A DNA stretch of 64,000 nucleotides from Chrysaora quinquecirrha (lineage: Eukaryota > Cnidaria > Scyphozoa > Semaeostomeae > Pelagiidae), in NCBI GenBank assembly GCA_014526335.1, contig JACTAT010000010.1:317993-381992 (forward strand), in the 5' to 3' direction. Both the position numbers and the translations under genes were made by a program. Each line of letters begins with the position of its first letter. The stretch's first letter is position 1. The notes under the pieces are model-generated. The model searched no databases, was not told where the DNA came from, and saw only the letters and a list, made by a program, of their open reading frames with translations. Below are positions 13,606 through 23,279 of this stretch, piece by piece.

Positions 13606-13675
13606 CGCTGGTATGCTATCCTCTTCGTCACTTGTCAAAGCGATGATTTCTGAAGTATCTGATACATCATGTATA
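13606..13675 (-). CDS. Acidic exon with SUMO-interacting-motif-like core
   Basis: This 70-nt exon has a clean acceptor (CTGCAG before 13675) and donor (GCG|GTACGT after 13606). Read in phase with the exon at 15,611-15,684 it encodes HDVSDTSEIIALTSDEED followed by SIPA. The hydrophobic core IIAL followed by an acidic/Ser stretch is the form of a SUMO-interacting motif. I infer it is a downstream exon of the kinase-peptidase locus: the phase is conserved from the 16.2-kb exon through this one, and a LINE sits in the intervening intron. Confidence 0.5.
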
Positions 13676-14074
13676 CTGCAGAAGGAAATGGCAAAAGCTT
13701 ATCATTATTTGATTCTGCACAAGAAAACTTTTACTTGATGTCCATGTTTGCGCAAATGTTTGATTGAGAATCCGAATCATTTTCGGAGGAAAATAAATTT
13801 TTCATTTCAATAAAACCAAAAGGCTGTTTCTGCGTCAAAAAAATAAGTTCGCTTTCTATCTTTGACACTTTAACTTATGTCTATAAATCTCGCTGCATCC
13901 GGGAGATCGTTGGTCTTAAAAATGCAAATATTTTACATTTCCGACTGCTGTAATTCGATCTTTTTCACGTATATTTTTTCATTTAAATATGTTCCTAAAT
14001 ATTTCGCCTCTGTCAACTGATTAGTTTCTAACGTTAACTCACTGAGGAATATTAGACGAAATAGCTCCTAAAAT

Positions 14075-15517
14075 GGTCAAATATCCGTTCTTCCTGTACT
14101 GTTCAGGGTCTTTGAAAAACTTATTCACAACCAACTATACGATTACTTAGACCACAATAAACACTTATTTGCTAATCAATCTGGTTTCAGAGGTTTCCAT
14201 AGTACAGTTACCTGCCTTTTAAATAGCACAGATGAATGGTACGTTAACATGGATAAAGGGAACTACAATGCGATTATTTTTATTGATCTAAAAAAGGCAT
14301 TTGACACTGTGGATCATGATATTTTACTATCTAAATTAAGGAAGTATGGTGTGGAAATTATTGAGCTTCTTTTGTTCACGTCCTATCTTAGAAACAGAAA
14401 ACAGTTCTGCAGAGTAAATGGGGTTTGTTCTAGCACTGAAGATATACATTATGGAGTTCCACAAGGTTCCTGCCTAGGTCCTCTTTTGTTCCTTATTTAT
14501 ATTAATGACCTTCCTTGTTCTCTTACAAAAGGCAAAGTTACAATGTACGCAGACGATACAAGTATTTCTTATTCTTCTAAAAGCTTAGAAGACATAAATC
14601 AAACCCTAAACAATGAACTTGACCACTTGAAACAATGGCTCAGGGGTAATAAGCTCTCGTTGAATATCCTTAAAACACAAGCGTTGATTATTGGTTCCCG
14701 TCCTAACATTAAGAAGATCACAAACGAGACTGTGGAACCCCCTAAGTTCTTTATTGGTGACTCTCTCGTTGAAGACGTCCAATACTCGAAGTATTTAGGT
14801 GTGACTGTTGATAGGAACCTGGACTGGAAGGAACATATCAACAATATACGTTCCAAAGTATCACGTCCAGTAGGCTTTCTGAAATATTCCAAAAAGTTTT
14901 TACCGAGAGACACCCTATGTAAGATGTATCGAGGCATTTTAGAGCCTCACTTTCGTTACTGTTGTTCGGTTTGGGGGAACTGTGGGGTGATCAATGTGCG
15001 AACCCTCCAAATGCTACAGAATCGAGCGGCTAGAATTGTCACAAAGAGCAAATTTGACACTCCAGCCACACCCTTGTTAAAAAGTCTGCAGTGGCCAACT
15101 TAAAACGAAATAATAACCAAAGAAACTGCTGCAATCATGTACAAATCGTTGCACGGTCTTACACCTGAATATCTAGCTAAATTATTCACAAGAAAATCTC
15201 ATCAAAACATCAGGAAACTGAGGAATACTGCCACTGATCTTTCACTTCCCTTAAGAAAAATGAGCAATGGGCAAAAAGCTATATCCTTCCGTGGAGCTTA
15301 ACTTTGGAATAATCTTACATATGATTGTAAACATGCACCTACCCTTGCCACTTTTAAAAGAAGACTTAATGATATTTTTCAACAATGTGTACATTATGTA
15401 TTTCTATTTTATATTGAATTTTATATAAAAAAAGGTAGCACAGCCCCCTGAAAAGCAATCCTTTAGGACTGTTGGGGTTACCGTGGTTAAATAAATTTAG
15501 ATTAGATTAGAAACATA
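14075..15517 (+). mobile_element. 5'-truncated CR1/L2-like LINE
   Basis: The insertion carries a reverse transcriptase and ends in a short ATTAG repeat. Its 5' edge cuts into the RT domain, as usual for target-primed integration. The 3' UTR (15,440-15,500) has the hairpin-containing block AGCCCCCTGAAAAGCA...GGGGTTACCG that is shared with the LINE fragment at 53 kb. It lies in what I infer to be an intron of the opposite-strand kinase-peptidase locus. Confidence 0.85.
14082..15450 (+). pseudogene. Non-LTR reverse transcriptase (C-terminal part)
   Basis: The frame opens with SVLPVLFRVFEKLIHNQLY and continues through RT motifs: FIDLKKAFDTVDH, GVPQGSCLGPLLF, YADDTSISY (catalytic YADD) and LGVTVDRNLDW. 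The C-terminal region includes LEPHFRYCCSVW and ends with AISFRGA and FKRRLNDIFQQC. Stops occur at 15,100-15,102 and within the AISFRGA region, so it is inactive. The endonuclease domain is missing because of 5' truncation. The clade is CR1/L2/Rex-like by motif style. Confidence 0.9.
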
Positions 15518-15610
15518 TTTTCCTCTTTTTTTGCAAAAGTGCGAAAAAAACGTTCTGTCTATATGACGAGAAAAGATGATATGCTGACAGGTGTATTTAT
15601 AATGGCTTAC

Positions 15611-15684
15611 CTGCAAATTGACTGGCTCGAGATCTTTTCGCTGCCGTTACTACTCTTGCTGGTATCTTTGCGCTCTCTCAGAGT
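15611..15684 (-). CDS. Ser/Lys-rich linker exon of the kinase-peptidase locus
   Basis: A short exon with an acceptor (TTTTAG before 15684) and donor (CAG|GTAAGC after 15611). It encodes TLRERKDTSKSSNGSEKISS plus a few more residues. It joins in phase to the donor at 16,218 upstream and the acceptor at 13,675 downstream, which is the main support. It is a likely disordered linker. The stretch 15,700-16,217 on this strand shows no other exon. Confidence 0.45.
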
Positions 15685-16217
15685 CTAAAATTATAATGGT
15701 AATATCGCGTTTAATTCCTTGATTTCAACCCTTTGGCGTTTTATGATAACTTGATGTGCTACTGTTCTCTGTTGTGTTAAAGGGATAGGTCTGCTACAAA
15801 CTGCTTTTGCTACCGAAGTACAGGTACGCATTGATCGGCTTGTGGGGAGGAGTAAATGCGATAAACATGTTCTAACAGGGAAATGTACTGTCCGTTTCAG
15901 CGGCTCTTGAGGCATAGTGAAGGAGAGGGCAAATGATTATAATGGCCAGGTATTGTTATCCATTGGTACAAAAAAAATAGTCCAGTTGAACCGTTGTTAT
16001 TTCCCTTTCCATTTGCATTTAGTTCCTGCCTCCTTACTTCTTAGTATTGTCAATTTTAACACTTTCTAGATAGAGTGCAGTTTATAAGGATATGGTCACA
16101 GGGAAACCCAAATTTTGGTTTTTTAATGTTTTGTTTGTTAAGGGTAGAAGGGTTAGTATAAATAAATTATTAGAGTCAACTTTGTATTTAGGCAGAAAGT
16201 CAACACAGAGATCTTAC

Positions 16218-17547
16218 CGAGATGAATGAAAGCTCTTCCTCTTTATCTTGCTTTGAAATTACATTAATAACTGACAAGGACTGGCCTGCTTCGACTTTAA
16301 CTTTGGCATATTCAAGACGTTTCCATAACCAAATGCAAGCAGTATAACATGATTTTTCTACATTTTCTTGTACATTGTAAACACGAATATGGGCATTTCC
16401 ATTACCATCCAGATCTTCGCTTATTGAATGCGTGTCAATGATAAATAAATTCCCTTCAAAGCATCCCGCAACCAAGGAGTATGGCTGGCAGGTGAATAAC
16501 GATGTGAACATTTTTATCTTTGCGCAGAGCTCTTTGATCTTCTCCACAAGTTTCTCACGACTGCAACTTTCAAGCACGCCATCTTTGTAGGGAAGCTCTT
16601 TCGAAACTTCAAGTAGGTTTGGCAAATGCTGGTTATTTTCCATTATAGAGTACGCCTCCATTAAGGTATAAGGCCTTTCTATTGAGCGACAAGGGTTCAG
16701 TTTATTAGGGTATTCTTCAATGATCGTTTCTACAATTTTCCGTCAGCCTGGAAACAAGAGCATCGTTGATTTCTTCAGCATATGGATAAGAAATTGAAGG
16801 ATTAACAATAACGAAAAGCACCATCCCTAGTGCCCAGACATCGACTGCTTTAAGATCTTGAAGATCGGCCGCTGCTGGGCGTAGTTCAGGAACAAGAATT
16901 TCGGGAGACATAAACGCTGGGCTCCCTCTGTCCAAACACTTGACTTAAGAGGCAGCTAGAGTTTGTGTTTGTATTAAACGAGAACGACTCTAACCAAAAT
17001 CTGTAATTTTACATATAATTGGTGGTTTGTTGCTTTGCCATTTCTCTATAAAACCTTCAGCATGTAATACTGGGTATTCTTCACTCCCAACTAATATATT
17101 TGCGGGCTTAAAGTCCCTGTGAACAATGTCTTTCTCGTGAAGGTGTCTGATCCCAGCAATAACCTCCTTTGCAATTACCATCGGAATATGTTTGAAACCC
17201 TCAAAATCGTATTTACAGTCTGCATGTTACAAAAATTGCCCAAGAGAATTCGTTACCTTGCTGTCTCCAAATGCTTGAAAGGAAAAGGCTACATACTCCT
17301 GCATCTGCGCTAATCGCGGAGATGTAGCTGCTCCTAAAAATTTCACAATGTTATCATGTCGAGCAAGGTTGTGAAGAAGCTTCTCCTCTTTCTTAAATTC
17401 CTTTTCGCATTCATTTATATCATTGATTACCTTCAGGACTACGCTCCGTGTTTCCAGAGATGACACGACAAATGTGCCACGATAAACTGTTGCAAAACTG
17501 CCACGTCCAATCTCCTCTTCCCGAACGACATTTTTCCATTTTAACAT
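16218..17547 (-). pseudogene. Protein kinase plus partial cysteine-peptidase domain, decayed
   Basis: One long exon starts MLKWKNVVREEEIGRGSFATV, a glycine loop, followed by the Lys strand VVLKV, the catalytic loop HRDFKPANIL, KITDFG, GSPAFMSPEI and VDVWALGMVLF. These are the order and motifs of a Ser/Thr kinase. In-frame stops lie at 17,224-17,226, just after DFG (~16,988) and near 16,946, and the frame shifts near 16,745. After the kinase the sequence matches the C-terminal half of the peptidase domain in the element at 38-48 kb: NLFIIDTHSISEDLDGNGN carries the presumed catalytic His/Asp. The half with the catalytic Cys (NACAFLS in the other copy) is missing, which fits an internal deletion. 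A donor at 16,218 leads in phase to further exons. Confidence 0.8.
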
Positions 17548-18230
17548 TTTCCATTTGCTTGAAAAAGGTTAGCTCTAAGTTTACTGAAGTCGTTATTGTA
17601 TTGCCGTTGTTTTTGCATGCTGTAAAGATAAAGCTCAGGAAAGATTTATATCTGAAGAATTAAAGAAGGACTAACTACTCGAATTGTGTCGTTTTATTTG
17701 TGCCAACCTGCCAACAAAATAACCAGTTTACAGGACGATGACGTCATCATTATTTCAAACGAGTTTTTCTCGAAACTGGTAGGTTGTATTGAAATACACT
17801 CAAAGACAACTTTACTCAGCGTTTTAAGATCTACATATTGCAGGAATCAGATTTCAAAAAGTGCAACTTTTTAAATTGACTTAATTAGGCATAATCAGGC
17901 GTTAATTAAGGGTAATTCCGGCGAAAATTTTTGAGGGCCCATCTTGGATTCGTGTTCTCCGACCTTTTTTTAGTAGATTTCAATTTAAAAACCCTAGGTT
18001 ACCCTCTTTGCTAGATTGTTGCAGAAAAAACCCTGTCTATTACGGAATTTTACAGAATCGTTAGAGAAAACGAATCAAATTGAATTATAAAACAACCAGC
18101 ATTGTCTGGATTTCTATATAAATAGCTAAATTGATTTTCTATATAGATAGCCTTTCTAACATGGAGTGCTAACGTAGCATGCTATCATCAATGGTATTTG
18201 GCACCTTAAAATTGAATTAATAATGTCATT
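17548..18230. other. No gene recognised
   Basis: Apart from short open frames this stretch shows nothing coding. It may include the promoter and 5' exon of the kinase-related locus, but I see no defined signal. Confidence 0.4.
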
Positions 18231-18239
18231 ATCTCCAAC

Positions 18240-18430
18240 AATTCCCCTTTTACAGATTCCCCCTTTTACAGATTCCCCCTTTTACAGATTCCCCGGGGAA
18301 TCGGGGAATGCAAAAACAATTTGTTGTCGTTCCCCCTTTTACAGATTGAGAAAAGGGGGAATATGACGTCATATTCCCCGATACCCCATTCCCCGTTTCT
18401 CGATTCCCCGTTCCCTCTTTTACAGATAGC
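18240..18430. repeat. TTCCCC-rich palindromic block
   Basis: The phrase TTCCCCCTTTTACAGATT is repeated about four times in direct orientation, then partly inverted (AATCGGGGAATG; GAAAAGGGGGAATATGACG). At its centre lies the perfect palindrome ATATGACGTCATAT, containing a CRE-type TGACGTCA. The strand could fold into a long hairpin. It may be a foldback element or a stalled-replication product; no coding. Confidence 0.6.
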
Positions 18431-18943
18431 CGATAATGAGCTACCCCTGAGCTAAAAATAAGTTTCAGCCTGAAACAGGAGTTTCAGTGCGATAGTAGAC
18501 ATGCCGGTACCTCAATGTAGAGCAGAAAGCAGAGCAAAAAGCAGATTGATAGTTACAACTTGTTTACGTGCAATAATATTAATGATAAATCCAATTCAAT
18601 TTATCCCTTACAAGTGAAAATTTTCAAATACATCTAAAATAATATGTTTTGTACCACAAGCATAGAGCCGGCATCAGAGTAGCTGATGGATGGTACATGA
18701 TTTTTCTTATAAGAAACTTTACCCTGATTTGATTTGAACAACCGATGTGATACTGTATTCGACATGATAGTCACCACTTATCATGACAAGCCTTTGATAT
18801 TTAGTTGGGCAACGTTTCGTGAGAGATCCGTCTCCCATCATCGGGCAATGAGAAATGTGGTTTCTTGCCTATTTATTGCAAAGGTCGGATCGAAAGGTGT
18901 GGAATGAACCGGACCTGCGAGGAAGCTCAGAATTTTTTGGCGC

Positions 18944-20062
18944 TCAATTTCTAAAATTTGTGGCGCCAAAATTGCGTTCAGTGCAACTTTTGATGTTATT
19001 CAACCAGATTTCTGGGATTGAGTAAGATACTTGATTGATACAAGGAGTTGATAGAACTGAGTGAATGCTCTCTTTGACAAGTCTGTTTTTCCAGTTCTTA
19101 TCTTCATCAATCACTGAAATGTTATCTCAATCCATCTGGTGTTTTTCCGTCCAACAATGATTGGCAAGATCACTTTTGTCAGTTCGACCATGGGTCACAT
19201 TCGATTTATGTGCTTTGAGCCTAGTTCCTGTCTCTCTTTTCGATTGTCCTATATATGATTTAGGACAATCTCTACATGGTATTTTGTATACCACGTTTGA
19301 TTTTTCAAGATCGTCAACTTTGTCTTTTGGCCTTGAAAGCGACTTTTTAAGTGTATTAAGGGAATAAAAAGTACACCTTATATTTTGTTTAGACAAAGAT
19401 CGACGGATTTTCTCACTTGTCCCTCTGATATATGGCAGGTTCATAGAACATTTAGGCTCCTCTTTGTCAGCCTCAGTATTCTGTCTGGGCTTTGAGATTT
19501 TTCTCGTGACCTTGCGTATGTCTTCTTGTTTATATTAATTGGCCTTTAGAATGCTTGAGATCCTTTTGTACTCATTATCTAGATCATCAAGATTGCTCGT
19601 GATAGATTTTGCTCTGTTGAAGAGAGAAGATATGACACTGTTTTTGACACTGTCTAAGTGATGCGAGTTCGCATTCAGGTATTGGTCAGTGTGAGTGGGC
19701 TTCCTGTACACTGATACGCTTAGACTTTTATTGGCATTCCTTTGAATCTCCGTGTCAAGGAAGGCTAGTTTTCCATCATTCTCTACCTCTGTAGTGAATT
19801 TCAATTTCACATGTAGGGAATTGATGTGCTTATAGAAATCTTCCATCTTGTCCCTCTTCATGATCACGAACACATCATCTACATATCTCTCCCATACTTT
19901 TGGTTTCTCAATGTATGAATCAAGGGAAAGAGATTCTTTTTCTTGCATAAAGATCTCAGCAACAACAGAAGAGGCAGGTTTTCCCATTGCTACTCCATCT
20001 GTTTGTGAGATAAACTTCCCATTGAATTTGAACCAAGTGGTGGATAAGTCGAATTCTATCAT
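18944..20062 (-). pseudogene. Penelope-like element: RT C-terminus and GIY-YIG endonuclease
   Basis: One frame runs with two in-frame stops (TAA ~19,532-19,534; TGA ~19,124-19,126). The N-terminal part is reverse transcriptase: QTDGVAMGKPASSVVAEIF, then WERYVDDVFVIM with the YVDD catalytic motif, and LAFLDTEI and VYRKPTHTDQYL. The C-terminal part is a GIY-YIG nuclease: VVYKIPCRDCPKSYIGQSKR, an Arg (GTRLKAH), and NHCWTEKHQMD. RT followed by GIY-YIG with a Cys pair between the two motif halves is the Penelope/Neptune arrangement. It is 5' truncated, and its broken end lies about 80 bp upstream of the RecQ start on the other strand. Confidence 0.9.
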
Positions 20063-20140
20063 CTCATTCTTTGAGCGGCCACATGAGATTTCGTTGTGTT
20101 TGCGCGCGGTAATCTTGTGGATTGGGTGAGTTAGTTCAAG

Positions 20141-22631
20141 ATGGCAAATTCAAGAGTTTCAGCTGTGGGAAATATTGTTTGGGATGAAGATCGGTTTTCT
20201 CAAAGTTTGCACCACATAAGATCTATCTTTGGTGTCGAATCGCTCTTTGAAGACCAGCTGAAGGTTCTACGAGGCGTTTTTCATGGAAAACATCTGTATT
20301 TCAGTGCTCCTACTGGATATGGAAAGTCCCTGATTTTTCAATCAATCCCGATTGTTCAAGATTATTTAGAGGACAGCATGATGGGTCCAACTTTCATCCT
20401 TGTCGTATCTCCTCTGCAATCTCTTATGTTGGATCAAGTAGCTAGGCTTAGAGAAATTGGTCTAACTGCCGCTGCAATTTATTCTGACCAGTCGGAAGAA
20501 GTCCTGCAAGAAATTGAGAATGGTGGAGCCTACCGCTACATTTATACCTCTCCAGAATCTATGCTATCTACCAGGCGCTGGAGAAAATTGTTATCCTCTG
20601 AGTATTTCAGGGAAAATTGCATCTGCGTTGTTTTCGACGAAGCACATTGTATTGCACAATGGTAAGTAAATTTCCTATAAAACATATACTTTTTAATAGC
20701 AATTTTTGCATAACAGTCTTGCACTACGATGATTCTTGGAAATTTACGTTGGAAGGTTGAGACGACTAGAAGAGACTGAGCAAAAATGCAGGGATCATTG
20801 ACTTATTTAATCTAGATTTAATTTATTTTACAGAGAATTTTTTTAGTTCAGCTGTAGGGCAATATTCCTACTACATAAGAAACCTACAAGAAATTAATAA
20901 GGTATACTGTATACACAGATTAGAAAAAAAAGTAATAACACCCAAATCAAAAGCTCCCAAATCATTGTTAAAACATGTAAATTGCCAATTACTGTGTAAA
21001 GAAATTTTAATCATAATACACTAAAATCAAATTTTTTCATTTTATTTTTTGGTTTGCCCTTCAGCATAGCTGGTTGTCAAGGGGCCTTTAAATAAAAAGA
21101 GCAAATTACAGTTATACCATATCTCCTAAACAGAATACTTAAAAATACTTATCTAAATGAGTAATCAAATAAACTATAAAAGACTGCATTGGAGATTTAA
21201 ACACTTGCTCTCTTTATTTTCAGGGGTTTAAGTAATGATCAAGGGAAGCCCTTTAGAAAATGGTATGGGTTGGTTGGTGAGATAAGGTCTCTGTTGAGTT
21301 CTTCAGTCAAGCTTGCAGTCTTTACAGCCACAGCTTCAAAGTCAACCGAGGCATCCATTTTTAATGTGTTAGGCATGGGAGCAGTTTCTACTTTGGTTAT
21401 GGAAAAAAATCCAGTTAAAGAAAATCTATATTTCCATTCAAAATATGTTGGAAATGATAGTAAGCTTGAGCAAGTCTTCTCAGAGCTCCTAATGGAAATC
21501 AAGACAAGGATGACTCAAACTGAAAGAACTATCATTTTTTGCCAAACAAGAAAGCAGTGTGCACTCATTTGGAAAATGTTCCAAATTCAATTAGGGAGAG
21601 ATTTTTATGCTAGTGTTGATTGTGCTCCTTCATCAAGATTAGTTGAGATGTTTCATGCTGGCTCTCCAAAATCAGTAAAAGATCATGTGTTAAAGGAAGC
21701 AGGAAATGCTGATAGTTGCTTAAGGGTCTTAGTTGTAACGGTTGCTTTTGGCATGGGCATTGACTGCAGGAATGTAAGCCGAGTTATTCAGTTTGGTCCA
21801 TCGAAATCATTGGAAGCCTACCTGCAAGGTGGGAGAGCAGGCAGAGATGGAAATGCCAGTCAGTGCTATCTGCTGTACAATGGGTTCTTACCTAGCAATT
21901 GTCAGTCTGATATGAAGCAATATGTGTCACTAGAATCATGCAAGAGGAAGTACATGCAAGACAACTTTCCAGGTCAGCATAGTGGGATGTTGGTCATGTG
22001 TCAGTGCTGTGATTTCTGTTTAATAAGTTGTAAATGCTCTCCTCCTTGTTCCACAAAATACCTGAAATTCAGTGGCTCAAGAGACAAGACTGCAGCTCCA
22101 TCCAGAACAAGAATTGTTCCAGATGAACAAAGAGATTTGCTCAGATCAAAGCTCCTTCAATACAAAGAATTCCATCAGCAATCATTAAGTATGCCTTCTG
22201 TTGTTTTTCCAAGTGTTTTCCTTGAATTCACTAATTTCCACATCAATCAAATATTGAAAAATTGTGAATATCTATTCTCACTGGATGATGTTCTCTCTCA
22301 TATTGAAATTTGGAGAATGAAGCATGCTGTCAACATTCTTCTTACAATCAAAGATGTTTTCAATGATATTGAAATTGAAGAGTCCCTATCTCTGACCAAT
22401 CTTGCAGATGATGTTGATAATCTTGAGGATGAGCTGGATTCCCAGTGGATTGATGTACGGGATGACTCTGAAATTAGCTTCTTAGATAGCACAGGTCGTA
22501 TGATTGATTATGATCATGCCCTGAATGCTCTGGATGAATCTGGCCCTCAAGACCATTCCTTAAGCAATGTTGTTGATTACTTCAACATACAGCCAATTGC
22601 TGATGATGACGAAGAAATGGAATTGGTTTGA
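20141..22631 (+). CDS. RecQ-like DNA helicase, two exons
   Basis: Exon 1 is 20,141-20,661 and exon 2 is 21,224-22,631. The join splits the Trp codon of the AQW motif and is in phase. Superfamily 2 helicase motifs appear in order: SAPTGYGKSLIFQ (Walker A), VVSPLQSLMLDQ, YTSPESML, VVFDEAHCIAQW (DEAH box), VFTATASKST, TIIFCQTRKQCAL, VTVAFGMGIDCRNVSRVIQF and LQGGRAGRDG (motif VI, with GG where RecQ usually has EIG). A Cys-rich zinc-binding region follows (VMCQCCDFCLISCKCSPPC). The tail is acidic and lacks a recognisable HRDC domain. The RecQ family unwinds DNA 3'-5'. Unlike most genes here it has no break. It resembles the multicopy RecQ-like genes of cnidarian genomes; a mobile-element origin is possible but not shown. 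Confidence 0.9.
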
Positions 22632-22689
22632 TTCACATCAGCAGATCATGGAAAAGAATATCATGTTTTTTAAATTATTGGAACTTTGC

Positions 22690-23200
22690 AATAGATCTAA
22701 GAACAACTGAATAGAATTTCAGTGCACATTGATTATGGTAAAAGATCTGAGAACAACTGAATAGAATTTCAGTGCACATTGATTATAGAATTTCAGTGCA
22801 CATTGATTATGGTAAAAGATCTGAGAACAACTGAATGGAGTTCTGCTCCCATGTCTGACACAAAAAATCCAATTGTTGCATGCAATGCAGTATATGCAAT
22901 ATTAGAAAGAGTGATTATGGTAAGAGATCTGAGAACAACTGAATAGAATTTCAGTGCACATTGATTATGGTAAAAGATCTGAGAACAACTGAATAGATTT
23001 TGAGTGCACCTTGATTATGGTAAAAGATCTGAGAACAACTGAATAGAATTTCAGTGCACATTTATTATGGTAAAAGATCTGAAAACAACTGAATAGATTT
23101 TGAGTGCACATTGATTATGGTAAAAGATCTGAGAACAACTGAATAGAATTTCAGTGCACATTGATTATGGTAAAAGATCTGAGAACAACTGAATAGAATT
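22690..23200. repeat. 50-bp minisatellite downstream of the helicase
   Basis: The unit GATCTGAGAACAACTGAATAG followed by AATTTCAGTGCACATTGATTATGGTAAAA recurs about nine times at roughly 50-bp spacing. One interruption (22,835-22,910) also appears in similar form at the array end (GACACAAAGAATCC, near 23,214). It begins just after the helicase stop and probably lies in its 3' UTR. Confidence 0.85.
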
Positions 23201-23279
23201 CTGCTCCAATGACTGACACAAAGAATCCCATGCAGTACATGTAATATTAGAAAGCAAACGAGCAATCTTTTTTGTTAAC

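Noticed and set aside
19848..20129. Plus-strand open frame overlapping the Penelope RT
   Set aside because: It is antisense to a clear RT with YVDD and GIY-YIG motifs.
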